A stretch of DNA of 64,000 bases from Microlunatus speluncae. Its GTDB lineage: Bacteria; Actinomycetota; Actinomycetes; Propionibacteriales; Propionibacteriaceae. Below the pieces are notes generated by a model that saw only the letters and a list, made by a program, of their open reading frames with translations, searched no databases and was not told the DNA's origin. The position numbers and the translations under genes were made by a program. The stretch lies in assembly GCF_009299835.1 (NCBI RefSeq), contig NZ_VKCZ01000010.1:100021-164020 (forward strand), in the 5' to 3' direction. Every line of letters starts with the position of its first letter. Within the stretch, counting starts at the first letter, position 1. Shown here piece by piece: positions 30,838 to 39,039 of this stretch.

Positions 30838-30887
30838 TCTTCGCCCCCGCTGTAGAGGTCGCGGAGTCGGGGAAGGTGGGGCGAAGG
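30838..30887. repeat. 50-bp palindromic-ended element, family B copy 2
   Basis: Starts TCTTCGCCCCCGCTGTAGAG and ends GGTGGGGCGAAGG. It is nearly identical in layout to copy 3 (CCCCCGYTRTAGAGGYCGCGGAG core). Confidence 0.8.
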
Positions 30888-30972
30888 CAGCAGCCGGACC
30901 GGAGTAGGTGCCGGCAGTTCCGCCGAGCCGGCCCCGCGCCGCACCCAGTCCGCCTTCGCCCCACCTTCTCGG

Positions 30973-31022
30973 CCTTCGCCCCCGTTATAGAGGCCGCGGA
31001 GGCGCAGAAAGTGGGGCGAAGG
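30973..31022. repeat. 50-bp palindromic-ended element, family B copy 3
   Basis: Starts CCTTCGCCCCCGTTATAGAG and ends GTGGGGCGAAGG. It is preceded by another half-end (CCTTCGCCCCACC, 30953-30965). Confidence 0.8.
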
Positions 31023-31055
31023 CGGTAGCACCGGCGGTGGGCTTGGGGCGGGCGG

Positions 31056-32357
31056 TCAGGTTTGGGAGCTGGTTGGGCGGAAGGCGTAGACGGCGGCTAG
31101 GCGCTGGTGGGTGAGGGCTCGGTAGGTGGGGAGGCGGGAGGTGATCGCGGGGGTCGGGTCGTAGCCGGCGAGGACGGTGGCGACCAGCGGGACGGGATCG
31201 GACAGGAGGCCTTGGGCGGCGCGCAGCTCGAGGTGGGTGATCAGGTTGGCCAGGTCGAGGGCCGGGTCGCCGATTGCCAGCAGGTCGAAGTCGAGCAGAC
31301 CGGCGCGGCCGTCGTCGTCGATCAGGAGTTGACCGTCGTGCAGGTCGCGATGGATCAGGGTGAGTTCCGCTGGGTTGGCCGGGTGAGGGGGGAGTTCCGT
31401 CGCTGGGTTGGCCGGGTGAGGGGGGAGTTCCGTCGCTGGGTTGGCCGGGTGAGGGGGGAGTTCCGTCGCCGAGCCGGGCGGGTGAGGAGAGAGCTCCGTC
31501 ACCGAGTTGTTCAATGCGTCGGTGCCGTCGACCAGCGCGGGAGACGGGTCGACCGGCGCGGCGGGCTGAGACCGGCGATGGCGGCCGGGCGCACCGAAGT
31601 TCGATGGGGCCGGCGGGTGGGATCGGGCCCGCCCTTCGACAGGCTCAGGGGACGAAGTCCCGGTGACTCCGTCGATCGGGCGGAGGGGTGCGCGGTGCTC
31701 GCGGGCCTGCCGCAGCCAGGTGTCGGTGACCGCCTGTTCGGCCCGAAGATCGTGCTCGGCGAGATCGCGGAACGCGGCGGAGCGGGGGTCGATCCGGTGC
31801 AGGGCGGCCAGGGTCCGGCCGGCGGCGCGGCAGGCGTCGACGGCCGCGGAGTCTGACAACAGGTCGGTCAGGGTGCGGCCCGGCAGGGCGGCGGCGGTGA
31901 TCGACGCCGCGGTCGGGTCGGCGGCGAGCAGCCGCGGGGTCGCCAGCGGCAGCGCCTCGGCCAGTCGAGCCGTGGCCAGCAGCCGGCTCCAGCGGTCCGG
32001 CCGGACGAACTTGGTGAAGCTGCCGTCCGGCTCCCGGATCACCGCGCGCCGTTCCGGTCGGTGCCCGATCAGCCGGGTGCCGGCGACGGCGAGGCGGGCG
32101 GCGACTGTGGGCAGTCGCCGGTCGGCGCCGCCGGGTTGCAGCACGAACTCGCCGATCATGGTCGCGCCGGGGGTCGCCGCCGCCACCGCGGCAGCACGCT
32201 GCGGCGTCGCGAACCACTGCCCGGCGATCGGCTCGCCACCGTCCGTCGGCTGGAGGTCGAGCAGCAGTCGCTCCGGCCCGCGCGGCCAGGACCGGTGCAG
32301 CCGAAAGCCGTGCCGGGTCAGGCGTTCGGTGATCTCGGCGAGCCCCGGGTGCGTCAC
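31056..32357 (-). CDS. APH-like kinase with repeat-expanded linker
   Basis: A 433-residue kinase-fold protein. The catalytic loop IHRDLHDGQLLIDDD (335-349) and metal loop GLLDFDLLAIGDPALDLANL are intact. Between about 230 and 333 lies an insert: SPEPVEG (236-242) from a palindromic repeat half (31631-31655), then Pro/His-rich repeats. Four 33-bp units (31369-31500) encode copies of ATELPPHPANP. Without the insert the protein would have the usual family length of about 330. The start ATG 32357 overlaps the stop of the upstream kinase-like gene (ATGA). It ends the operon of glycosyltransferases and ABC exporter, so a role in the same glycan pathway is inferred. Confidence 0.78.
   Translation of the reverse strand: MTHPGLAEITERLTRHGFRLHRSWPRGPERLLLDLQPTDGGEPIAGQWFATPQRAAAVAAATPGATMIGEFVLQPGGADRRLPTVAARLAVAGTRLIGHRPERRAVIREPDGSFTKFVRPDRWSRLLATARLAEALPLATPRLLAADPTAASITAAALPGRTLTDLLSDSAAVDACRAAGRTLAALHRIDPRSAAFRDLAEHDLRAEQAVTDTWLRQAREHRAPLRPIDGVTGTSSPEPVEGRARSHPPAPSNFGAPGRHRRSQPAAPVDPSPALVDGTDALNNSVTELSPHPPGSATELPPHPANPATELPPHPANPATELPPHPANPAELTLIHRDLHDGQLLIDDDGRAGLLDFDLLAIGDPALDLANLITHLELRAAQGLLSDPVPLVATVLAGYDPTPAITSRLPTYRALTHQRLAAVYAFRPTSSQT
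31369..31500. repeat. 33-bp tandem repeat (four units) inside a kinase gene
   Basis: Units at 31369-31401, 31402-31434 and 31435-31467 are identical (beginning GCTGGGTTGGCCGGGTGAGG); the fourth (31468-31500) is diverged. Each encodes 11 residues on the minus strand, so copy number can change without a frameshift. Confidence 0.95.
31631..31655. repeat. SPEPVEG-type half element inside coding sequence
   Basis: GCCCTTCGACAGGCTCAGGG is a single arm of the palindrome family; on the minus strand it encodes SSPEPVEGR in the kinase gene at 31056-32357. Confidence 0.85.
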
Positions 32358-33547
32358 GACAAGGCCTCCTCGATCCGGGTGAGTCGCTCGGGGATCGCAG
32401 CGGCCCAGTCGGCGGCGCCGGACCTGAACGGCTCGGCGGCGCGGAGCAGCAGGGCGTGGGCGAGGTGCCAGTCCAGCCCGGCCGGCATCGGGCGTACGGT
32501 CCGGTAGCCGGCCAGCACCCGGTCAAACGCCGCGGGTCCCAGACCGGCGGCCGGCAACCCGGCCAGGTCGGCGGCGGGATCGCCGAGCCCCGACCGGTCG
32601 AAGTCGATCAACCCAACCGACTTGTCAGAACCCAGTTGTGTCATAGGGCTACTCATTTCTGACAAGTCGGCGTGGTGGTTGTGGATGATCACTTGGTCGG
32701 CGGAGAAGTCGCCATGGCAGGGTTGCGGTGCGACGGCGGCGGGCGCTGTGGCTCGGAGCCGGGCCAGGATCCGCTCCGCCCGGGCCGATTGCTCCGGCAG
32801 CAGGACGCCGATCAGGGCCACGGTGGCGGCCGGATCGGCCTGCCGGACGGTCGGGCCGGACAGCGGCGGATGATCATGGAGCCGGGCCAGGGCCACGCCT
32901 GTGTCGTGCAGATTGGTGTCCGTGGCTGTGCCGTGGTCGATCAGGTCGGCCAGGCTGGCTCCGGGTTGGAACGAGGTGGCGATCACGCCGGACCGGGGCT
33001 GCCAGCCGACGATCCGCCGGCCGCCGGTGAGGTGCTCGTACCAGGTCAGGCGTCGATGGGCGTCGGCGACGGTCGCCGGTCGGTACGCCCGCAGCAGCAG
33101 CGGTGGTTCGCCGGCACGGCTGGCCAGGCCGACCCAGCGCCGCTGCGGCTTGTACGCCAGCGTCCGCAGCGTCGCCGACGGGCCGGGCCGGATCGCCGCC
33201 AACGCAGCGTGCGGATCGGCCAGGGCGGGCAGGTCGCGATCGGCCCGGGCCCGGGCGATGATCAGATTCCGGTCTCGATCATGGACCAGGACGGCCGCCG
33301 GATCGGTCTTCCGGATGATCTTGTCCAACTTGGGCCCGGCCGAGTCGGCCACGGCATAGCCGAAAGCGACGCCGTCGTCCAGGACGATGCCGGCCAGACA
33401 ACTGGTCCCAGGCTTGTAGCGCAGATGGCTGCGTCGGGCCAACCGGACGCCGGCCCGCTCGAGGACGGAGCTCAGCCGGTCCGGATCGAGCAGCGCGGCC
33501 AGCCCTCGCAACCCGGCGTCGATGATCATGGTCGACGTCGCGCTCAT
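32354..33547 (-). CDS. APH-like kinase interrupted in frame by a palindromic element
   Basis: A 397-residue phosphotransferase-fold protein. Catalytic loop HGDFSADQV (278-286) and metal loop LIDFDRSGLGDPAADLAGLP (313-332) are intact. Between them, residues about 293-310 (ADLSEMSSPMTQLGSDKS) are encoded by a family A palindrome (32617-32670), where relatives have only a short turn. The 54-base element keeps the frame and has no stop. The start ATG 33547 overlaps the ABC exporter stop (ATGA), and its own stop overlaps the next kinase start (ATGA). Both kinase-like proteins may act on a sugar or lipid intermediate of the exported glycan; this is inference. Confidence 0.78.
   Translation of the reverse strand: MSATSTMIIDAGLRGLAALLDPDRLSSVLERAGVRLARRSHLRYKPGTSCLAGIVLDDGVAFGYAVADSAGPKLDKIIRKTDPAAVLVHDRDRNLIIARARADRDLPALADPHAALAAIRPGPSATLRTLAYKPQRRWVGLASRAGEPPLLLRAYRPATVADAHRRLTWYEHLTGGRRIVGWQPRSGVIATSFQPGASLADLIDHGTATDTNLHDTGVALARLHDHPPLSGPTVRQADPAATVALIGVLLPEQSARAERILARLRATAPAAVAPQPCHGDFSADQVIIHNHHADLSEMSSPMTQLGSDKSVGLIDFDRSGLGDPAADLAGLPAAGLGPAAFDRVLAGYRTVRPMPAGLDWHLAHALLLRAAEPFRSGAADWAAAIPERLTRIEEALS
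32617..32670. repeat. Palindromic element, family A copy 3 (inside a gene)
   Basis: The arm CCGACTTGTCAGAA (32617-32630) pairs with TTCTGACAAGTCGG (32657-32670); the centre TCATAGGG matches TCATAGCG of copy 2. It lies within the kinase gene at 32354-33547, between codons for the two active-site loops. Confidence 0.85.
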
Positions 33548-35364
33548 CGGATCGCCGTCCGTTCGCCCAGCACGGCGGCCGGGGCCCCGCCGCGCACGAC
33601 CCGGCCACCCTCGAGCCAGAGCACCAGATCGGCGTCTCGGGCCGCGGCCAGATCGTGGGTGATCACCAAGGTGGTCCGGCCCTCGGTGAGCCGGCGCAGT
33701 GCGGCCGCGACGTCGGCCTCGGTGCCCGGGTCGAGCCCGGTCATCGCCTCGTCCAAGATCACGATCGGGGCGTTCCGGATCGCCGCCCGGGCGATCGCGA
33801 TCCGCTGCCGCTGCCCGCCGGACAGGGTGGCGCCGCGTTCCCCGACCACCGTGTCGTAGCCCTGCGGCAGCCGGTCGATGAACTCGTCGGCGCCGGCCAG
33901 CCGGGCGGCCCAGCGGATCCATTCGTCACCGACCGGTTCCGTGGCACCGAAGGCGATGTTGGCCCGGATGGTGTCGGCGAACAGCACGCTGTCCTGGAGG
34001 ACGACCGCGATCTGCGATCGGACCGAGTCGACGGTCAGGTCGCGCAGATCCCAGCCGTCCAACAGAATCTGCCCCGAGTCCGGATCGCGGAGCCGGCAGA
34101 GCAGGGTGGCGATCGAGGACTTGCCCGAGCCGGACGGCCCGACCAGCGCCACCCGGCGGCCGGCCGGGATGATCAGGTTGACCCCGGCCAACGCGCGCTG
34201 GCCGCGCCGGTAGCTGAGCTCGACCTCGCGGAGTTCGATCATGCCCCGGAGCCGCGGTGCCGGCCGGGCCCAGCTGGCGTCGGTGATCTCCGGCTGCGCG
34301 TCCAGCACGTCGACGATCCGCTCCCCGGAGGCGGCGGCCTTGGCCAGCCGGCCGGTGTATTTGGCGATGTCGCGCAGCGGCCGGAAGGCGGTCTTCAGGT
34401 AGGTCAGGAAGACCGTCAACTCACCCGGGGTGAGCGCGCCGGCCAACACCCGGTGGGCCCCGAGCAGCAACACCACGCCGGTGGCGAGGCCGACCAGCAC
34501 GTCGGTCTTGCGTTCCAGCCCGGCCGACAGCTTCTTGGCCTGGACCCCGTCGGTCAGGGTGCGTTCGTTGTTGCCGCCGAACCGCTGCTCCATCCGCGAC
34601 TCGAGCGAGTAGCTCTGCACCACGGCCATCGCGCCGAGCGACTCGGTGGCCAGTGAGGCGAGCTCACCCTCGGCCTTCCGCTGTCCGCGGGATACGTGGT
34701 TGATCTTGCGGCTGAGCCGGCCGCCGAGCAGCAGGAACAGCGGAAACACCACCGCCACCGCCAGGGCCAGCTGCCAGTCCATGATCACGATCACCACGAA
34801 CATCCCGAGCAGGGTGATCACGTTGCCGGCCAACGGGATAGCCGCGGTGACCGTGGCCTCCTGCAACCGACCGATGTCACCGGTCACCCGGGTGACCAGG
34901 TCGCCGGTCCGGCGGGACTCGTGGAACCGCATCGACAGCCGGTTCAGGTGGCTGTACAGCTCGGTCCGGACCCGGGTCAACACCCGGTTGCCGGCCAGCG
35001 CGAAACAGATCGTCATCGCGTACGCGGCGGCGGCCCGGAGCGCCACGGCGCCGACCACCGCGACGGCACAGACGATGATCAACGCGGTGATGTCGGCCAG
35101 GCCGGGGATGGCGGGGATCGGGCTGGTCCGGGTGGTCAGGTCGGCGCCGGTGGCGGCGACGATCGCGTCCAGCACGTACGCCAGCGGCCACGGCTCCAGC
35201 AGCCGCAGGCCGACCTCCGCGAACAGGGCCAGCAGGCCGAGCGCGATCAGCCGCCGCTCGGCCGCGATCTGGTGCCGGAACCGGTGCAGGGTGCGACGCA
35301 GACCGGGCAGCGCCCGGGTCAGACCACCGGTCCGTCTACCGGCGGTGGCGGCGGTCCGGCTCAT
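33544..35364 (-). CDS. ABC exporter, permease fused to ATPase
   Basis: A 606-residue half-transporter (type IV, MsbA/lipid-exporter class). An N-terminal six-helix membrane domain (about 40-330) is followed by an ATPase domain: Walker A GPSGSGKSS, signature LSGGQRQR, Walker B IVILDEAMTGLDPG and switch His in ITHDLAAA. It would work as a homodimer. Start ATG 35364 shares one base with the stop of the upstream glycosyltransferase (TGATG). Sitting between glycosyltransferases and kinases, it probably flips a lipid-linked glycan or a glycoside across the membrane; the substrate is inferred. Confidence 0.92.
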   Translation of the reverse strand: MSRTAATAGRRTGGLTRALPGLRRTLHRFRHQIAAERRLIALGLLALFAEVGLRLLEPWPLAYVLDAIVAATGADLTTRTSPIPAIPGLADITALIIVCAVAVVGAVALRAAAAYAMTICFALAGNRVLTRVRTELYSHLNRLSMRFHESRRTGDLVTRVTGDIGRLQEATVTAAIPLAGNVITLLGMFVVIVIMDWQLALAVAVVFPLFLLLGGRLSRKINHVSRGQRKAEGELASLATESLGAMAVVQSYSLESRMEQRFGGNNERTLTDGVQAKKLSAGLERKTDVLVGLATGVVLLLGAHRVLAGALTPGELTVFLTYLKTAFRPLRDIAKYTGRLAKAAASGERIVDVLDAQPEITDASWARPAPRLRGMIELREVELSYRRGQRALAGVNLIIPAGRRVALVGPSGSGKSSIATLLCRLRDPDSGQILLDGWDLRDLTVDSVRSQIAVVLQDSVLFADTIRANIAFGATEPVGDEWIRWAARLAGADEFIDRLPQGYDTVVGERGATLSGGQRQRIAIARAAIRNAPIVILDEAMTGLDPGTEADVAAALRRLTEGRTTLVITHDLAAARDADLVLWLEGGRVVRGGAPAAVLGERTAIR

Positions 35365-36515
35365 CAGGCGACCGCCGCGAGGTCGAGCAGCGCCAGCGAC
35401 CGGTTGACCACTCCGGCCCAACTGTGCCGGGTCAGCGCGGCTTCGCGGGTGCGGGCCCGCAGCCGCCGCCGCTCATCATGATCACGGCGCAGCAGCACCA
35501 GCTCGTCGGCCAGCGCGGCCGGATCCCCGGGCGGGGCCAGTCGGCCGAGCCGACCATGATCGAGAACGTCGGGGATCTCGCCGATCGCGCTGCCGATCAC
35601 CGGCAGCCCGGCCGCGAGGTACTCGTACACCTTGAGCGGGGAGAAGTAGAACCGGCCGAGCGCCGGGTAGGGCGCGCAGGCGATGTCGAATCGCCGCAGC
35701 TGACCGGCCACCCGGTCGCCGGTCACGGCGCCGGTGAACTCGATCGCCTCGGCCACGCCGAGGTCGTCGGCGAGGCGGGCGAGATCCTGCCGCATCGGCC
35801 CGTCGCCGACGATCAGTCCGCGCCAGGGATGCCGATCGCCGCGCAGCCGGGCCAGCGCCCGGATCAGGGTGTCGACGCCGTGCCAGGCCTTGAGCGAGCC
35901 GATGAAGCCGACCGTGAAGTCGGTCGCTTCGGCCGCCGCGACCGGGCGCCGGGCCGGGCTGATCCGGGCCGGGTCGACCCCGTTGCCGATCACCGCGATC
36001 CGGTCCGACCGCCGGCTGACGACCCGGGCCCAGTCGGCCACGCCGGCGCTGACACAGACCACGGCCGACGCAGTGCTCAGGGCATCCTCGGCCACCCGTT
36101 CGGCGCCGCCCTGGTCGACCAGGCTGCGGAAGGTCGCCTGCTCGATGGTCAGCGGCGCGTTCACCTCGAGCAGGCTGGGCACGCCGTGCGCCGCTGCCCA
36201 GGCCGTGCCGGTCCTGCCCCACAACGCGTACCGCTCGTAGACCAGATCCGGCGCGACCGCGTCGAGCGCGGCGGCCACGGCGGCATCGCTGGCCTGGGCC
36301 GACCGTTCGCGCTCGGCCGCCGCGTTACCGGACACCGCCGGCAACTGGTGGATCGGCACCGGCAGCGTCGGCCGGTCGCCCGGCCGGGGCGTGATCAACT
36401 GCACCTCGTGACCCTGCCGGAGCAGCTCGGTGATCACCGCCCGGACGTGGATCGCCGCGCCCTTGGTGCCGAAGATCTCGATCCCGGGATCGGTGCAGAC
36501 ATAGGCGATGCGCAT
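35364..36515 (-). CDS. Glycosyltransferase family 4-like
   Basis: A 383-residue GT-B glycosyltransferase. The N-terminal MRIAYVCTDPGIEIFGTKGAA has the acceptor-domain glycine loop; VGFIGSLKAWHGVDTLI and FSPLKVYEYLAAGLPVIGS (the E-x7-E-like nucleotide-sugar site) are in the donor domain. The start is ATG 36515, preceded by CAGGAGTTGATC; the same 17-base start signal (through the second codon) recurs at 38909. The gap to the upstream gene is two bases. Retaining glycosyl transfer is the family expectation; donor and acceptor are unknown. Confidence 0.88.
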   Translation of the reverse strand: MRIAYVCTDPGIEIFGTKGAAIHVRAVITELLRQGHEVQLITPRPGDRPTLPVPIHQLPAVSGNAAAERERSAQASDAAVAAALDAVAPDLVYERYALWGRTGTAWAAAHGVPSLLEVNAPLTIEQATFRSLVDQGGAERVAEDALSTASAVVCVSAGVADWARVVSRRSDRIAVIGNGVDPARISPARRPVAAAEATDFTVGFIGSLKAWHGVDTLIRALARLRGDRHPWRGLIVGDGPMRQDLARLADDLGVAEAIEFTGAVTGDRVAGQLRRFDIACAPYPALGRFYFSPLKVYEYLAAGLPVIGSAIGEIPDVLDHGRLGRLAPPGDPAALADELVLLRRDHDERRRLRARTREAALTRHSWAGVVNRSLALLDLAAVA

Positions 36516-36517
36516 GA

Positions 36518-37738
36518 TCAACTCCTGCTCGGTACGAGGACGTCGGCGATCTTGGTGGCCTGCCGGGAGGCGTCGAACTCCAGCTCGATCAGCTCCCGGG
36601 CCGCCTTGGCCAGGCCGCTCCGCAGGTCGGGCTGGTGCAGCAGCCGGGCCAGCGCTGCGGCCAGACCGGCCGGGTCGTGCTGATCGATCAACAGCCCGGT
36701 CCGGCCGTCGTCGAGGATCTCCGGCAGGCCGGTGACCCCGGTGGCGACGACCGGCGTGCCCAGGGCCATCGCCTCCAGCACCACGGTCGGCAGGCCGTCC
36801 CGGTTGCCGTCGTCGCCGATCACACAGGGCGCGGCGAACGCCGCGGCCGAGCCGACCAGCCGGGCAACCGCCGTCTGCGGCAGCGCGCCGAGCAGTCGCA
36901 CCCGATCCTCCAGACCGAGCCGGCGGACCTGTTCGGCCAGGGCCACGGCCAGCGGCCCGGTCCCGGCCAGGTCGACCCGGAAGGTGTGACCGGCGTCGCG
37001 GAGCAGCGCTGCGGCGTCGATCAGGTCGCCGAATCCCTTCTTCGGCACCAGCCGTCCGACGGCCGCGATCACCGGCACGCTCGCCGGGTCGTCGAGTCGA
37101 TCGGCCGGTGAGGTGAACGGGAATCGGGTCAGGTCGATGCCGTTGTAGATCCGGCCGACCCGGTCGGCGTCGGTGCCGAAGGTCCGCCGCAGGTGATCGA
37201 GATTGAAGTCGCTGACGGTGATCACCCGCCGGGCGTCGGCGACCCGTTCCCGAAGTCGATCATGGTCGACCTCGGCGTGGAAGATGTCCTTGGCGTGGGC
37301 GGTGACGGTGTAGTCGATGCCGGCCAGCCGGGTCGCGACCCGGGCCACCGCTGCCGAGATGGAAGCGAAGTGGGCATGCAGGTGGGTGACCCGCTGCTGC
37401 CGTACCGCCTGGGCCAGCTCGATCGCCTGGTGCGCCGAGGCGTGGTCGAGCTCGAGCAGGATCGGCAGCGCGGCGGTGAAGCCGGGCAGTCCGGTCGCCC
37501 CGGCGGCGGCCCGCCACAGCTCCTCGGCCCGGATGCCGGAGTGCCGCAGGTAGTGCACCGGCGCGGCCACCTCGGCCAGCGCGGGATGGAACCGGCCGTC
37601 GTTCGGCAGCCGGAGGGAGAAGATCGTCAGGTCCAGTCCGAGCCGCTCCAGCTCGAGGATCTCGGTGACGATGAAGGTCTCGGAGAACCGGGGATACATC
37701 TTGACGACGTAGCCGATCCGCTCCTGATCACGCCGCAT
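36518..37738 (-). CDS. Glycosyltransferase family 4
   Basis: A 406-residue GT-B enzyme. It begins IGYVVKMYPRFSETFIVTEI, typical of exopolysaccharide GT4 enzymes, with VTAHAKDIF in the first domain, GRLVPKKGFGDLIDAA, and the donor motif GLPTVVLEAMALGTPVVAT. I place the start at ATG 37738, nine bases after GGTGGA; it overlaps the upstream glycosyltransferase stop (37728) by 11 bases. An alternative ATG is at 37744. It is the middle of three glycosyltransferases in this operon. Confidence 0.9.
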   Translation of the reverse strand: MRRDQERIGYVVKMYPRFSETFIVTEILELERLGLDLTIFSLRLPNDGRFHPALAEVAAPVHYLRHSGIRAEELWRAAAGATGLPGFTAALPILLELDHASAHQAIELAQAVRQQRVTHLHAHFASISAAVARVATRLAGIDYTVTAHAKDIFHAEVDHDRLRERVADARRVITVSDFNLDHLRRTFGTDADRVGRIYNGIDLTRFPFTSPADRLDDPASVPVIAAVGRLVPKKGFGDLIDAAALLRDAGHTFRVDLAGTGPLAVALAEQVRRLGLEDRVRLLGALPQTAVARLVGSAAAFAAPCVIGDDGNRDGLPTVVLEAMALGTPVVATGVTGLPEILDDGRTGLLIDQHDPAGLAAALARLLHQPDLRSGLAKAARELIELEFDASRQATKIADVLVPSRS

Positions 37739-38909
37739 GATCATCCACCGCCAACAGCGCGTCGGCGAGCTCCGGGATCCGGCGCAGCCCGTCCAACCGG
37801 ATCTCGGTGGAGCCACGCAGCGTGGCCTGGGCCGAGCCGGCGACGGCGGACCGGAGCCAGTCGGCGATCCGGCCGGGGGAGAGGTCCGTCGGCTCGAGCA
37901 GGTCGACCAGGCCGAGGGCGGCGAACCGGCCGGCCCGGATCAGCTGCTCGGTCCGTGGCCGGGTGCGCGGCACCAGCAGCGCCGGGGTGCCGGTGGCGAG
38001 GATCTCGCAGACCGTGTTGTAGCCGGCCATCGAGACCACGGCGGCGGCCCGGTCGATCACCGCGTCGGCGCCGGGGGCGACATCGATCAGCACCAGGTCG
38101 GACCGGCCGGCGGCGATCTTGCGCAGCCGGGCCCGCTGCTCGGCGGCCAGATAGGGGCCGCAGATGATCACCCCGAGATGATCATCCGGCAGCGTCGCCC
38201 GGGCGAAGGTCAGGGCCAGGTCGTCACCGTCCTGGCCGCCGCCGACCAGGCAGGCGACGTAGGGCCGCCCCGGGTCGAGTGCCAAGTCGTTCCGGCCGGC
38301 GGTGAGACCACGCGCCCTGCCACGGCTCAGATAGCCGGTGAATTCGATCTTGTCGGTCACCGAGGCGGGCAGCCCGTACTCCGTCCGCGGATCGTAGACC
38401 CGGGGATCCCCGTAGACCCAGACCGCGTGGTAGTGATCATCGATCGCCTGCGCGGTCCGGTCGGCGAGCCACTCCGCCGTGGTCGAGACCGGGTCGTCCA
38501 GCACCTCGCGCAACCCGAGCACGGCGCGGCCGCCCTGCGCCGCCAGTTTGATCAAGGCCGGCTCGAGCTCACCGCCGGCGCCGCGGGGCACCTTGTCGAC
38601 GATCAACAGGTCCGGCCGGAACTCACCTATCACCGAGCTGAGCAGCGCGCGCCGGATCCCGATCACTTCCCGGTACGGCAGCGACAGCGACCGGGCGCGG
38701 TAGTCGCCGGCCGGATCCTTGGCGATCGCCGGCATGGTGATCACGTCCGTGCGGTGCGGCTTCGGCAGCACGGTCGCCTCCGGATTTCCGGTGATCATGA
38801 CGAGGTCGGCGGAGCGTTGGGCCAACGCCGCGGCGATGGTCAGATTCCGCCGGGTGTGGCCGAGACCGACCGTGTCATGGGAATACAGGGCGACTCGCAG
38901 TGGACGCAT
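37728..38909 (-). CDS. Glycosyltransferase-like protein (GT28/MurG-type fold)
   Basis: A 393-residue protein with a GT-B look: the N-terminal VALYSHDTVGLGHTRRNLTI, a second domain with CLVGGGQDGDDLALTFA, and the C-terminal nucleotide-sugar region MAGYNTVCEILATGTPALLVPR that resembles MurG/GT28. This is the first gene of the glycan operon. The start ATG 38909 has CAGGAG seven bases upstream. It diverges from UDP-glucose dehydrogenase across a 130-base gap. The donor could be a UDP-sugar (for example glucuronate from the neighbour), but this is inference. Confidence 0.8.
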   Translation of the reverse strand: MRPLRVALYSHDTVGLGHTRRNLTIAAALAQRSADLVMITGNPEATVLPKPHRTDVITMPAIAKDPAGDYRARSLSLPYREVIGIRRALLSSVIGEFRPDLLIVDKVPRGAGGELEPALIKLAAQGGRAVLGLREVLDDPVSTTAEWLADRTAQAIDDHYHAVWVYGDPRVYDPRTEYGLPASVTDKIEFTGYLSRGRARGLTAGRNDLALDPGRPYVACLVGGGQDGDDLALTFARATLPDDHLGVIICGPYLAAEQRARLRKIAAGRSDLVLIDVAPGADAVIDRAAAVVSMAGYNTVCEILATGTPALLVPRTRPRTEQLIRAGRFAALGLVDLLEPTDLSPGRIADWLRSAVAGSAQATLRGSTEIRLDGLRRIPELADALLAVDDHAA

Positions 38910-39039
38910 GATCAACTCCTGAGCTCGGGTTACTTCGCGTTCATACTCTGATCACGACTGGTTAACCCGCGATGAGCCGCGGATGAGGATGCTTTCATCA
39001 AGGTGGCGTTGATCAACTTCATCCGACAGGCTCGGGGTC
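38910..39039. promoter_or_regulatory. Divergent promoter region of the glycan locus
   Basis: A 130-base gap between divergent starts must hold promoters for both sides. It is richer in A/T than its neighbours (TTACTTCGCGTTCATACTCT near 38930-38950) and contains TGATCA twice, but I cannot assign -35/-10 boxes with confidence. Confidence 0.4.

Larger units (their letters stand above)
30603..31055. other. Gene-free region carrying three 50-bp palindromic-ended elements
   Basis: This 453-base gap between convergent genes (tdk and the kinase gene at 31056) has no convincing reading frame. It holds three elements, each exactly 50 bp, that begin CCTTCGCCCC (or CTTCGCCCC) and end GGGGCGAAGG, plus two loose half-ends (30722-30733 and 30952-30965). 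Short frames across it translate into repetitive sequence and are not genes. Confidence 0.75.

Noticed and set aside
30657..31031. Short frames in the gap after thymidine kinase
   Set aside because: They only translate the 50-bp repeats into Pro/Gly-rich sequence; no ribosome site or conservation.
31369..31500. Possible CRISPR array
   Set aside because: The units are directly adjacent without spacers and lie in frame in a gene; there are no cas genes in the window.
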